A stretch of 58,828 nucleotides of DNA from Pyrinomonadaceae bacterium (GCA_019694395.1 JAIBCC010000036.1:1-58828); one strand, 5' to 3'; numbered from the stretch's first letter, positions 43,331 through 52,494 are shown. Numbers and translations: made by a program. The notes: a model not told the origin generated them from the sequence alone.

Positions 43331-44539
43331 ATGACCGCAACAAAAACGATTACAGAGCATTCAGTTTCATTACTTGACCACGATTTGAATCAATATTTTT
43401 CCGAACTGATGAAGTTTAATTCGATTGAAGAAACGGAAAGATCAGCCGTTTATCAAAAAATCAAACCGACTGTTGAAAGAATTTTGAGCGCAGTTGTTTG
43501 CGAAGAGTTTGCAGAAAGTCCAAAGTCCAAAGTCCAAAGTTCAAAGTCTGTTTCATCCGTTGCGTGGAATTTAGAACGCGGCTGTATTTTTGAAGGAATT
43601 TTGGATGCGCTTAAAAATCATGATGATTTGAAAGAGAAAGATTTGTATTTGCTGACCGAGCTTGATTACGGGATGGCTCGGAGTGGAAATCGCTTTGTCG
43701 CGCAGGAAATCGCCAAGGAATTAAAACTCAACTATGCGTTTGCACCTGTTTACATTCCTCTGCAAAAGGGAAGCGGAGTTGAAGCAAATGTCGAAGGCGA
43801 AAATACAATTTCGATTCACGGATTGGCGATGCTCTCAAAATATCCGTTGAAAAATGTTCACGCGGTTGATTTACCGAACGGCAAAGACAAAATGTGGGGC
43901 AAAGAAAAACGGCTCGGATATTTGCGGGCAATTGTTGCCGACATTGAACATCCGGCGGGAACTTTTCGCGCGGTGACGATGCACCTTGACGCACATTGCT
44001 CCAAAAAACACCGCCAAAAACAAGTCGAAATCATCCTTAACCATTTGGAGACTTTGCCTGAATTGCCAACCATTATCGGCGGCGACTGGAATACTTCGAC
44101 TTTCAATTCGCAAACCGGAACACACGCGATTTTAGGTTATTGGCGAAAGGTTTGTATCACCGGAATCCGCAACACGGCGCGAAATCATTTTCCGCATCCT
44201 GATCGCTATTTTGAGCGTCCAATGTTTGAAATGCTTGAAAATCGCGGTTGGGAATATCGGCAGTTTAATGAATATGGAGTCGGAACGCTTCATTACGATA
44301 TGGACAGCATCGAAAAAAATACGAATTTACGCGATTGGGTTCCGGGTTGGTGCTTTCCGTTCATCTTTTGGGCGGCAAAACAGGTTGGCGGAAAAGTTTC
44401 GGTGCGGCTCGATTGGTTCACCGGAAAGGGAATTGAGAAAGTCGGCGAACCGAAAACCATCGGCAATTTGAAGAATGAAAAAGGTATTCCGCTTTCCGAC
44501 CACGATGCGATTGCGCTTTGTTTCAAAGCGAAAAAGTAA
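43331..44539 (+). CDS. Endonuclease/exonuclease/phosphatase family protein
   Basis: 402 residues of the EEP (DNase I-like) fold. Landmarks are VAWNLERG with the metal-binding Glu, LLTELDYGM, HLDAHCSKKHRQKQVEII, TIIGGDWNT and the C-terminal SDHDAI, which supply the expected Asn, Glu, Asp and His residues. No signal peptide is seen. Residues about 62-74 (ESPKSKVQSSKS) are encoded by a heptamer repeat and are probably a surface insertion. The substrate, nucleic acid or phospholipid, is not decidable. No operon partner. Confidence 0.88.
   Translation: MTATKTITEHSVSLLDHDLNQYFSELMKFNSIEETERSAVYQKIKPTVERILSAVVCEEFAESPKSKVQSSKSVSSVAWNLERGCIFEGILDALKNHDDLKEKDLYLLTELDYGMARSGNRFVAQEIAKELKLNYAFAPVYIPLQKGSGVEANVEGENTISIHGLAMLSKYPLKNVHAVDLPNGKDKMWGKEKRLGYLRAIVADIEHPAGTFRAVTMHLDAHCSKKHRQKQVEIILNHLETLPELPTIIGGDWNTSTFNSQTGTHAILGYWRKVCITGIRNTARNHFPHPDRYFERPMFEMLENRGWEYRQFNEYGVGTLHYDMDSIEKNTNLRDWVPGWCFPFIFWAAKQVGGKVSVRLDWFTGKGIEKVGEPKTIGNLKNEKGIPLSDHDAIALCFKAKK
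43516..43550. repeat. Heptamer repeat (AAGTCCA)5 inside the EEP gene
   Basis: Five units (AAGTCCA three times, AAGTTCA, AAGTCTG) are translated as part of a Ser/Lys-rich segment before the EEP core. The frame is intact across the tract. Confidence 0.82.
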
Positions 44540-44565
44540 AAAGTAATAAGTAAAAAGTAAAAAAC
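44531..44565. repeat. Heptamer repeat (AAAAAGT)
   Basis: AAAAAGT, AAAAAGT, AATAAGT, AAAAAGT and a partial unit span the stop codon of the EEP gene (44537-44539). Confidence 0.75.
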
Positions 44566-44627
44566 AAAGCGGATTATTCTTTGTAATCTTATTTGCTTTG
44601 TGGTTAAATTTTTTGAGGAGAAAATAA

Positions 44628-44882
44628 ATGGAAGTTAGTTTTTGTCAGACTCTAAGTTTTAACGTCAAAACTTTTGAATACGAAACTCTAAGTCAAGTCA
44701 GCGGAAACGCCGGAATTATCAAATTTAAAATAGATGAAAAAGTTTATAGTCCCGGTGATGTGGTGGTTGTGTTAGATGAAACCGAAATACTTTTTCACGG
44801 TGTTATCGGCAAAATCGAAGAAGGTTATGCTTTTGCTTCGGATATGACAGGTTCATTGTTGCCTGCCAATACGGTTCAGTAG
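44628..44882 (+). CDS. Small protein of unknown function
   Basis: 84 residues, soluble, beta-rich with alternating hydrophobic residues (IIKFKIDEKVYSPGDVVVVLD, EILFHGVIGKIEEG), suggesting a small beta-barrel or sandwich. GAGGAG lies 8 nt before the ATG. It is bracketed by two A-rich heptamer tracts and followed by the tRNA gene. No family recognised; the ribosome site and normal composition support a real gene. Confidence 0.65.
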   Translation: MEVSFCQTLSFNVKTFEYETLSQVSGNAGIIKFKIDEKVYSPGDVVVVLDETEILFHGVIGKIEEGYAFASDMTGSLLPANTVQ

Positions 44883-44990
44883 AATAAGTAAAAAGTAAAA
44901 AGGCAAAAGTAAAAATATTGAACTTTATTGAAAATGAGAAGTTCTTATTTAATTGAAAGGTTAGAAAGTGAACTTTTTGCCTTTTTACTT
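44883..44990. repeat. Heptamer tract with inverted counterpart
   Basis: AATAAGT, AAAAAGT, AAAAAGG and CAAAAGT (44883-44910) are followed 65 bp later by an inverted version, TTTTTGCCTTTTTACTT (about 44974-44990). The two can form a stem just ahead of the tRNA gene. Confidence 0.65.
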
Positions 44991-44996
44991 CCGCAA

Positions 44997-45070
44997 GGGG
45001 ATGTAGCTCAGTTTGGCAGAGCGTCGCGTTCGCAATGCGAAGGTCAGGGGTTCGACCCCCCTCATCTCCA
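44997..45070 (+). tRNA. tRNA-Ala (anticodon CGC)
   Basis: A 74-nt cloverleaf. The acceptor stem is GGGGATG/CATCTCC with the G3-U70 pair that identifies alanine tRNAs, discriminator A73. The D arm is GCTC...GAGC, the anticodon stem TCGCG/TGCGA around TTCGCAA (anticodon CGC), and the T arm AGGGG-TTCGACC-CCCCT. CCA is not encoded. Its last 18 bases plus four flanking bases are repeated at 48090-48111. Confidence 0.95.
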
Positions 45071-45087
45071 TAAAGTTTGTTCTACTC

Positions 45088-45267
45088 TCATTTGAAATAA
45101 ACTGAACGTAGGATTGCACTAAACTGCTTGTCCTTTATCTTGTCCGATTGAGGTCTTTTCTTGCTGTTTTCTCCGTATGTTATAAAAGCGAATTCATAGC
45201 ATCTGCCGTCATTGAAAGTGCGGTAGAATTGGGTTTCTGAAGCATGTCCGGTAGCCGCCTCAAATTC
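45088..45267 (-). pseudogene. C-terminal fragment of a secreted-type protein
   Basis: An open frame without a start encodes 59 residues, including the block GHASETQFYRTFNDGRCYEF and the ending FSAILRSVYFK. I associate GH..ET.YYRTF.NG.CYEF with the C-terminus of secreted proteins of unknown function common in Acidobacteria. A TGA at 45268-45270 cuts the frame, and a second frame upstream (from about 45320) may continue the same protein, which indicates frameshift decay. It is too short for a complete gene. The rest of 45071-45472 shows only an inverted repeat AATTTGGATA/TATCCAAATT and AT-rich sequence. Confidence 0.55.
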
Positions 45268-45472
45268 TCAACGATATTCTCAGGTTGTTTCTCAAAACTC
45301 TATTGATGCGGAGGTATTATCAGGAAAATAAATGAATTTGGATATTCGGGGAAACACTTTCTTGAAAACATCCAACAACTCATTTCTAAGTATCCAAATT
45401 AATTGATAATTTAACAGTCATTATCTATACTGTTGACGTTTTCACGATCATAATTTTTCCAGTTCAATTAGT

Positions 45473-46948
45473 ATGTCAAATCGCTTAAGAATTTACGTAT
45501 ATCTTCCATTTACCCTGTGTCTGATTTTTCTGTTTAAAATGTCTGCCAACGGACAGGAAATCCCCTTTTTCACCACTGATTTTCCGCCGGAAGAATTTGC
45601 CGCCCGCCGGGAAAAAGTTTTTGACGCGATTGGTAAGAATGGAATCGCTTTAATTCAAGGAGAACCCAGTCCGAAAGGCTATACGCGTTTTCGTCAATCC
45701 AATGAATTTTACTATCTTTCCGGGATTGAAGTTCCGCACGCTTACCTATTGTTGAATGGTGCGCGCCGAACAGCCTCGCTCTATTTGCCGCATCGCAATG
45801 AGGCTCGTGAAAGAGGAGAAGGAAAAGTTCTATCGGCTGAAGATGTCGAAATGGTTAAAAAACTCTCCGGCATTACAGATGTTTTCAGTTCGGAGATGCT
45901 TGGCGAACATTTAGTGGGGTTTGCCCGGGCGGGTGAAACTCCGGTTATCTATACGCCATTCCAACCCGCTGAAAGCTCGGCGATGAGCCGTGATTTGGCT
46001 ATCCGTGTTATCTCAGATGCTGCCGCCGACCCATGGGACGGGGGCGAGTCAAGAGAAGGACATTTTATCGGGCTTATACGAAATAGGTTCCCTCAATTTG
46101 AGATTAAAAATTTGACTCCGACGCTGGATAAACTACGGCTCATCAAAAGTCCTCGTGAAATTGCACTGATCAGGAAAGCCACCCGGCTTTCGGGCTTGGC
46201 TTTAATGGAAGCAATGCGTTCGACCGTTCCGGGAACCACCGAATATGAGCTGGATGCTATGGCAAAATACATCTACTACTTAAACGGTGCACAGGGAGAT
46301 GCTTATTATTCTTTGATAGCCAGCGGAACCAACGCCTGGTATCCTCATTACAATGCCGGAAAACGTGTGATGAAGGACGGCGATTTCCTCCTGATGGATT
46401 ATGCACCGGATGTCGGTTATTACATGAGCGATGTGACCAGAATGATGCCGGTTAATGGAAAGTTCAGTCCCTGGCAACGTGAGTTGTATGGTTTCTATCT
46501 TGCTTGTTATAAATCAATTCTGAAAAACATCAAATCCGGCTTGACCGCCCAGACGATTAAACAGGAAGCCGCCCGTGAAATGCAGGGAATACTCCAGAGT
46601 TCAAAGTTTTCAAAGCCGATCTATGAAAAAGCCGCTCGTGAATTTGTTGAAAGCTATCAAAAATCAACGGAAAACCCAAACACTTCTCTCGGACATTGGA
46701 TCGGGATGGCGACTCATGACGTAGGAGGTCAGGATGGTAGTCCGTTGCGAACCGGAATGGTTTTCAGCATTGAACCTGCGCTGCGCGTGCCCGAAGAAAA
46801 AATCTACATTCGACTCGAGGATGTAATCATAATTACCGAGCAGGGAGCAGAAATATTAACCGATTTTGTGCCGATGGAAATCGCTGAAATTGAAAAATTA
46901 ATGCAGGAAGATGGTATGCTCCAGAAATATCCAAAGGACAAAAATTAA
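45473..46948 (+). CDS. Secreted Xaa-Pro aminopeptidase-type M24 peptidase
   Basis: 491 residues. The signal-like hydrophobic stretch at about 7-27 suggests export. The N-terminal creatinase-like domain (40-220) contains RQSNEFYYLSGIEVPHA and LYLPHRNE. The catalytic pita-bread domain holds the two-metal site: Asp309, Asp320 (YMSDVTRMM), His408 (GHWIGMATHD), Glu434 (FSIEPAL) and Glu449 (IRLEDV), with His415 as the catalytic partner. It would remove N-terminal residues preceding proline from peptides. It lies inside the tRNA-bounded segment. Confidence 0.92.
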   Translation: MSNRLRIYVYLPFTLCLIFLFKMSANGQEIPFFTTDFPPEEFAARREKVFDAIGKNGIALIQGEPSPKGYTRFRQSNEFYYLSGIEVPHAYLLLNGARRTASLYLPHRNEARERGEGKVLSAEDVEMVKKLSGITDVFSSEMLGEHLVGFARAGETPVIYTPFQPAESSAMSRDLAIRVISDAAADPWDGGESREGHFIGLIRNRFPQFEIKNLTPTLDKLRLIKSPREIALIRKATRLSGLALMEAMRSTVPGTTEYELDAMAKYIYYLNGAQGDAYYSLIASGTNAWYPHYNAGKRVMKDGDFLLMDYAPDVGYYMSDVTRMMPVNGKFSPWQRELYGFYLACYKSILKNIKSGLTAQTIKQEAAREMQGILQSSKFSKPIYEKAAREFVESYQKSTENPNTSLGHWIGMATHDVGGQDGSPLRTGMVFSIEPALRVPEEKIYIRLEDVIIITEQGAEILTDFVPMEIAEIEKLMQEDGMLQKYPKDKN

Positions 46949-47126
46949 GAGTAAAGCTCAAAAGTATGAGTTTGGAATCAATTATGATGTTTAGCCGAAA
47001 TAAAAAAAGTTAATATTCAGTTATTGGAACATCTTCGGCAATTACTACAATGGGTGTAATATACTTGTTTCGGGACGGCTAAGTAAACTTTTAAGATTTC
47101 TAATTTCAAACAAAACAGCAATCCAA

Positions 47127-48068
47127 ATGAAAAAACTTTTCATACTCATCTGTTTAAGTTTTATAATAAGTCATCCGATAAGGTCACAAAATCTGCCGGA
47201 ACTAAACAAGATACGAGAAATAAAGTTACTTGAACATACGAACGATGATATCCGGAAAATTTTAAATGAGTATAAGCTGATAGTATGGGAGAAGGTAACC
47301 CACCGAGATACTTTTGAAACCGACAATTCCGTAATTGAGGTTAACTATTCAAAAGGAAAATCAGATCCTGAAAGCGGAGTCTCTATGGGCTGTGAGATTC
47401 CGGAATGGAAAGCAACCTCAATTACCATAACTTTGAAAAAGACAATAAATCCTAAAGCCATTAAATTAGATTTTTCAAACTACAGAAAAGAAAAGGTATA
47501 TTATAAATTTTCAGATGTGCACATATTTCATAACCTTAATGAAGGAATAGGTTATAGGGTCAATTTAGCCGGTCTCACTGAGATAACTTACATTCCTCCT
47601 AAAAGCAAAATTTTATTATGGTGTGACCAGAATCTGGTAAAAAAAGTTTACTCAAGAAAGAGTTGGTTTCTTACTCCGCTAAAAGAAAGAATACCAGTTA
47701 TTGATGAGTTTCCAGCCGCAGATGTTGAAAATCTTATCTTGAGTTTATCCGAAATTATGGCAAGCTGTTCATCACCTGACTCGGTGCAAAATAGATCCTG
47801 CTCCGAGGGAGTAAAGATAATTACTGTCTTTACTAGCGTTGCCAATCCTCTAAACGATCCTCTTACTTACACTTACAATGTAACCGGGGGGAAAATACTA
47901 CCTTATGACGATAAACCTATTGAACTGAGTGAAAAAGTTTTGTGGGATCTGTCAGACGTAAAACCCGGAACATACACAATAACAGCAGCTACTGACAACG
48001 GTTGTGGTATTTGCGGAAAAACGAAGACTAAATCAGTGATTGTCAAAGAATGTTCAAAATGCAATTAA
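47127..48068 (+). CDS. Secreted protein with C-terminal Ig-like domain, unknown function
   Basis: 313 residues with a signal peptide ending IRSQ. The N-terminal 200 residues are unrecognised. The C-terminal 90 residues (NPLNDPLTYTYNVTGG, WDLSDVKPGTYTITAATDNG, CGICGKTKTKSVIV, CSKC) form an Ig/PKD-like domain with Cys pairs, frequent in secreted acidobacterial proteins. Codon use is unlike neighbouring genes (many ATA, AGA, TTA), which supports acquisition. It lies just inside the right att-like repeat. Confidence 0.75.
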   Translation: MKKLFILICLSFIISHPIRSQNLPELNKIREIKLLEHTNDDIRKILNEYKLIVWEKVTHRDTFETDNSVIEVNYSKGKSDPESGVSMGCEIPEWKATSITITLKKTINPKAIKLDFSNYRKEKVYYKFSDVHIFHNLNEGIGYRVNLAGLTEITYIPPKSKILLWCDQNLVKKVYSRKSWFLTPLKERIPVIDEFPAADVENLILSLSEIMASCSSPDSVQNRSCSEGVKIITVFTSVANPLNDPLTYTYNVTGGKILPYDDKPIELSEKVLWDLSDVKPGTYTITAATDNGCGICGKTKTKSVIVKECSKCN

Positions 48069-48089
48069 AAAGTTGCAGAAATCAAGAGA

Positions 48090-48111
48090 CGACCCCCCTC
48101 ATCTCCATAAA
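48090..48111. repeat. att-like repeat of the tRNA-Ala 3' end
   Basis: A 22-bp exact copy of 45053-45074. It lacks the rest of the tRNA and so cannot encode one. It is the right boundary of the candidate island. Confidence 0.85.
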
Positions 48112-48286
48112 AATTTACAAATCTTTACTTAACTTTTTCAATTGATTCCGCTTATAATTCCTTTCACACACTTTCTAATTTAAGCAGTTTAGAAACAAAC
48201 AAAAAACTTTATTTAAACGTTACCAATCTGTATTCGGTTGCGTTGAAGTTCTGATTTTGACCATTCAAACTTTTTCGAGGACATCA

Positions 48287-51200
48287 ATGAAAACTAAATC
48301 GCACTTTTTAAAAGTAACATTCGTTTTTTGTCTGCTACTATCGCTTGTCGTTTTGCCTGTTTCAGCACAAAAAGACAATAGTAAAAGTAAAGACAAAAAA
48401 GATAAAAACGCCAGTTCTACTCCGGCACCGACACCAACTCCAACTCCCGCTCCGGCGGTCAAAGATTACACCGCTTTAATGTCAAGTTTGCGGTTTCGGG
48501 AGATCGGACCGGCAACCATGGGCGGACGGATTGACGATATTGAAGCAGTTGCCTCTGACCCGCGAATTATTTATGTCGGAACAGCGGCAGGCGGAATTTT
48601 TAAATCGGTGAACGGGGGAACTTCCTGGACACCGATTTTTGATAAAGAAGATGTTCCAACCATCGGCGACATTGCTATTGCGCCATCCGATCCTTCGATC
48701 TTGTATGTTGGAACAGGTGAATCCAATAACCGCCAAAGCTCTTCGTGGGGCGGCGGAATGTATAAATCAATTGATGCCGGAAAAACCTGGCAAAAGATCG
48801 GTTTAGCCGAAACGCATCATATTGCCCGAATAGTTGTGCATCCAACTGATCCGAATACAGTTTATGTTGCTGCCACCGGAAAACTCTGGGGACCAAATCC
48901 CGAACGCGGAGTTTATAAATCGACCGATGGCGGAAAAAGCTGGACTCTGGTTTTAAAAGTTAATGATGATACAGGCGCAACTGATATTGCGATTGACCCT
49001 AGAAGTCCGGGAATCCTTTATGCCGCAATGTATCAACGTCGCCGGACTGTTTTCGGTTTTAACGGCAGCGGTGAGGGAAGCGCGCTTTATAAAACCAATG
49101 ATGGTGGCACAACCTGGAAAAAAATTACCAGCGGAATGCCGTATGATACTGAAAATGCCCCGACTCCGCGTCCAGAAGGTTTATTAGAAACAGGACGTAT
49201 CGCCATTGCTATTTATGCTAAAGATTCAGACATCGTTTATGCTTTGGTCGAGCACGCGAACGGTGGTATTTATCGTTCAAACGACAAAGGCGAAACTTGG
49301 ACCCGGATGAGCGATATGACGAATAATCCGCGCCCGATGTATTTTAGCCAAATTCGGATTGATCCGAACAATGATCAGCGATTGTGGGTAGCCGGCGTTA
49401 CAATGACCTATTCTGATGACGGCGGAAGAACTTTTAGCGGGAATTTCTCGCGTGCCCCACACGCCGACACTCATGCAATTTGGATCAATCCTAATAATTC
49501 CAATCATTTAATTATGGGAAATGATGGCGGAGTTAATATTACACATGACCGCGGCGTGACTTGGGATTATGCAAATACTTTTGCTATCGGACAGTTTTAC
49601 GAAGTCGGCACAGATATGAGTATGCCGTATAAAATCTGCGGCGGTTTGCAAGACAATAATGCCTGGTGCGGTCCGAGTATGTCATTTAATCCGCAGGGCA
49701 TTACAAATTCCGATTGGTATACCATCGGCGGCGGCGACGGTTTTTATGCCCAACCTGACCAGAACGATCCGGATATTGTTTACACCGAATCACAGGACGG
49801 CGGTTTAGTTCGCCGTAATGTCAAAACGGGTGAAAATAAAAGCATCCGTCCGCGTGAAGCAGACGGCGAACCGAATTACCGTTTTCAATGGAATTCACCG
49901 ATCTTACTTTCCAAATACGCTCCGAACACGGTTTATTACGGCGGTAATTTCCTTTTCAAATCAACCGACCGCGGTGACAACTGGGTGAAAGTTTCGCCTG
50001 ATCTGACCACAAATGTTGATCGTAACAAGTTGGAAATTATGGGCAAAGTTCCCGATAAAAACACTCGTTCGCGTCATGACGGCGTGCAGCAATTCCCGAC
50101 TATTACAACGGTTTCCGAATCGCCTGCCAATCAAAATGTTTTGTGGGTTGGAACGGATGACGGTAATTTACAAGTCACCAAAGACGGCGGTGCAAACTGG
50201 AAAAACGTAGTTGAAAAAGTTCCGGGCGTGCCGAAAGGAACTTATGTCAGTCGGGTTGTTGCTTCTAAATTCAACGACGGAACGGCTTATGTAACTTTCG
50301 ATGGACACCGGATGGGCGATTTCAAGGTTTATGTTTATACGACTAACGATTTTGGCGAAACCTGGAAATCAATTTCTTCGAATCTGCCGAATAATAACGG
50401 AATCGCTAACGTAATCCGTGAACATCCGCGCAATCCGAATCTGCTTTTTGTCGGAACGGAATTCGGAATGTATGCTTCGTGGGATAAAGGCGGAAGCTGG
50501 ATGAAATTAAAATTAAATCTGCCGACAGTTCCGGTTGATGATATTTTGATTCACCCGCGCGAAAACGATTTGATCTTGGGAACACACGGACGTTCGATTT
50601 GGATCATGGATGATATTACGCCTTTGGAACAGATGAACGAAACGGTTTTAGCCAGCAATGTTCATTTGTTCGATGTTCGTCAAGCTGTCATGTGGCGCAC
50701 TTGGAATAACAAACCGTTAACTTCTGACAAAGCCTTTTACGGACAAAATCCGCCAAACGGCGCAATCGTTAATTTCTACTTGAAAACTCCGCTGGAAGAC
50801 CGTCAAGCGGTCAGCATTACAATTCAGGATTCAGCCGGACAAACTGTTCGCACCATTAATTGTATCAAACAACCTGCGGTTCAACCGCAGCAGAATCAAG
50901 GAGGACCAGGCTTCGGAGGCGGAGGAGGAGGCGGTTTTGGCGGCTTTGGCGGCGGCGCAGGCAATAACTGTTTTGCTACTCAAGGCATCAATCGCTGGGT
51001 TTGGGATTTACGTTCCCGCACTAATTTGCCCCAAGGCGGAGGAGGCGGCTTTGGTGGTGGCGGTTTCGGCGGTGGCGCAGGACAAGGTTTCCGTGTTGAT
51101 CCGGGCGACTATACCATCAAAATCAAGCTCGGCGATACCGAAATGTCCAAAAAGATAACGGTTATCGAAGATCCGCGTGTTAATTTCTCCGCCGAAGATC

Positions 51201-51745
51201 GGGCTAAGAAGAAAGCGGCTTTGAATCAATTACTGCCTTTGGTCACTCAGGCAACCTTTGCTTCGCAAACAGTTATCAATATGCGGACAGCAGTTAGCAC
51301 TGCCATCGAATCTTGGAAACGTCCGGGAGCACCACAGGTTCCTGACAATGTTAAGAAGGCAGCCGACGACCTGTTGAAGAAGATTGATGAGCTTTATCCG
51401 AGTTGGGGAACACCTCCGGGATTAGCGAATCCAATTGGTTCAGCCGGACCTCCGTTAGTTGAATTGCCGACTCCTTTGAATCAAAGAGTTGCTCAATTAA
51501 TGGGAGCAATCGAAGGAACTTCAGGCGCACCGACAACTTGGGAACTCGACCAGATTAAAATTCTGTCGCAAAAGATTCCTGAGGCTGCTGGAAAAACCAG
51601 AGGACTGACTGACGACCTTAACGCCTTGAACAAATTGATGCGGGATGCAAATATTCCGTATATCGTAATGCCGCAAGGCGGAGGCGGAGGCGGTCGCCGA
51701 CCGGGTGATGATGATGACGATGGAAATAATGATTTTGATAACTAA
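48287..51745 (+). CDS. Secreted sortilin/BNR-type beta-propeller protein (paralogue 2)
   Basis: About 1152 residues from the ATG at 48287, which follows GAGGA; an earlier TTG would add ten residues before the signal peptide. A Pro/Thr/Ala linker follows cleavage after SAQ. The body has Asp-box blades KSVNGGTSW, KSIDAGKTW, KSTDGGKSW, KTNDGGTTW and KSTDRGDNW, as in the protein at 8923. Two Gly-rich insertions at about 878-905 and 935-950 and a Gly/Asp-rich tail (RRPGDDDDDGNNDFDN) are peculiar to this copy. Catalysis is not evident; a peptide- or glycan-binding surface protein is as likely as a hydrolase. Confidence 0.88.
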   Translation: MKTKSHFLKVTFVFCLLLSLVVLPVSAQKDNSKSKDKKDKNASSTPAPTPTPTPAPAVKDYTALMSSLRFREIGPATMGGRIDDIEAVASDPRIIYVGTAAGGIFKSVNGGTSWTPIFDKEDVPTIGDIAIAPSDPSILYVGTGESNNRQSSSWGGGMYKSIDAGKTWQKIGLAETHHIARIVVHPTDPNTVYVAATGKLWGPNPERGVYKSTDGGKSWTLVLKVNDDTGATDIAIDPRSPGILYAAMYQRRRTVFGFNGSGEGSALYKTNDGGTTWKKITSGMPYDTENAPTPRPEGLLETGRIAIAIYAKDSDIVYALVEHANGGIYRSNDKGETWTRMSDMTNNPRPMYFSQIRIDPNNDQRLWVAGVTMTYSDDGGRTFSGNFSRAPHADTHAIWINPNNSNHLIMGNDGGVNITHDRGVTWDYANTFAIGQFYEVGTDMSMPYKICGGLQDNNAWCGPSMSFNPQGITNSDWYTIGGGDGFYAQPDQNDPDIVYTESQDGGLVRRNVKTGENKSIRPREADGEPNYRFQWNSPILLSKYAPNTVYYGGNFLFKSTDRGDNWVKVSPDLTTNVDRNKLEIMGKVPDKNTRSRHDGVQQFPTITTVSESPANQNVLWVGTDDGNLQVTKDGGANWKNVVEKVPGVPKGTYVSRVVASKFNDGTAYVTFDGHRMGDFKVYVYTTNDFGETWKSISSNLPNNNGIANVIREHPRNPNLLFVGTEFGMYASWDKGGSWMKLKLNLPTVPVDDILIHPRENDLILGTHGRSIWIMDDITPLEQMNETVLASNVHLFDVRQAVMWRTWNNKPLTSDKAFYGQNPPNGAIVNFYLKTPLEDRQAVSITIQDSAGQTVRTINCIKQPAVQPQQNQGGPGFGGGGGGGFGGFGGGAGNNCFATQGINRWVWDLRSRTNLPQGGGGGFGGGGFGGGAGQGFRVDPGDYTIKIKLGDTEMSKKITVIEDPRVNFSAEDRAKKKAALNQLLPLVTQATFASQTVINMRTAVSTAIESWKRPGAPQVPDNVKKAADDLLKKIDELYPSWGTPPGLANPIGSAGPPLVELPTPLNQRVAQLMGAIEGTSGAPTTWELDQIKILSQKIPEAAGKTRGLTDDLNALNKLMRDANIPYIVMPQGGGGGGRRPGDDDDDGNNDFDN

Positions 51746-51772
51746 AATCTGAATTTCCATTACAAAATAAAA

Positions 51773-51805
51773 AAGGCGCATTTTGAATCAATCAAGATGC
51801 GCCTT
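51773..51805 (-). terminator. Bidirectional intrinsic terminator
   Basis: AAGGCGCAT (51773-51781) pairs with ATGCGCCTT (51797-51805). On the minus strand it is followed by a strong T-rich tail; on the plus strand by AACTTTT. It separates the convergent BNR and FMN reductase genes and can serve both. Confidence 0.85.
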
Positions 51806-51830
51806 AACTTTTGAAAAGTCAAAAAGATAA

Positions 51831-52412
51831 TCAACCGTTGAGCCTTATCAGAAACTCGGTCAAAGTTTTTCCCAGTCCTTCCAGATTATTTTGCACAAAA
51901 GCATCTTTCGCCGAACCGTCCTCGTTAAATGCGTCGTGTGAGCGGCTGACCGCGAACTCATTGGGAAGTAGAATAACACCCATTGTCGAAAGAACTTTAC
52001 GAAGGTCAAAAAGTCCGCGCAAACCACCGAGCCCGCCTGGTGATGCACTCATAATTACTACAATTTTTCCGCCGTAACAGGCTCCGGCGGGGTGTCCGCC
52101 GTGGGCACGCGAGGTCCAGTCAATATAGGTTTTCAGGGTTCCAGAAATTCCGCTGTTGTATTCCGGCGAAGAGATCAGGAAGCCATCGTGAGCGAGCATC
52201 AGTTCCTGCAGCTTTATCGCATTTTCCGGCAAACCGCTGTCGGCTTCTATATCACCGTCATAGAGCGGAACAGGAAAGTCTTTAAGATCGATCAAAGTAA
52301 CCTGTGCGCCTGCTTTTAACGCACCTTCTGCCGCAATTCTGATTGTTTTCTTGTTAGTTGAATCCGTTCGCAATGCTCCCGCGAAAGCTAAAATCTTCGG
52401 TTGATAACTCAT
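51831..52412 (-). CDS. NAD(P)H-dependent FMN reductase
   Basis: 193 residues of the flavodoxin-like NADPH-dependent FMN reductase family (ArsH/SsuE/azoreductase group). Motifs are ILAFAGALRTDSTNKKT (phosphate loop), ISSPEYNSGISGTLKTYIDW (flavin-binding SPEYN...G.LK..IDW) and VVIMSASPGGLGGLRG. The length is standard. It transfers electrons from NAD(P)H to FMN or quinone-like acceptors; the physiological acceptor is unknown. It stands alone, with a terminator after the stop. Confidence 0.92.
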   Translation of the reverse strand: MSYQPKILAFAGALRTDSTNKKTIRIAAEGALKAGAQVTLIDLKDFPVPLYDGDIEADSGLPENAIKLQELMLAHDGFLISSPEYNSGISGTLKTYIDWTSRAHGGHPAGACYGGKIVVIMSASPGGLGGLRGLFDLRKVLSTMGVILLPNEFAVSRSHDAFNEDGSAKDAFVQNNLEGLGKTLTEFLIRLNG

Positions 52413-52494
52413 AGTTTTTAATTATATCTGGAGACTTAAAGTTTTTATTCCAAGACCGTGAGAAATTAAGTTTTAACCAATCTACCAAGATAAT

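Larger units (their letters stand above)
45053..48111. mobile_element. Candidate tRNA-Ala-integrated island (about 3 kb)
   Basis: An exact 22-bp direct repeat flanks this segment: 45053-45074, the 3' end of tRNA-Ala plus TAAA, and 48090-48111. A duplicated tRNA 3' end is the usual trace of site-specific integration. Inside lie a broken gene fragment, a secreted M24 peptidase and a secreted protein rich in ATA and AGA codons unlike its neighbours. No integrase is present, so it may be a decayed or non-autonomous element. Confidence 0.6.

Noticed and set aside
48090..48111. Second tRNA gene
   Set aside because: Only the 3' 18 bases of the tRNA-Ala sequence are present; no D or anticodon arm upstream.
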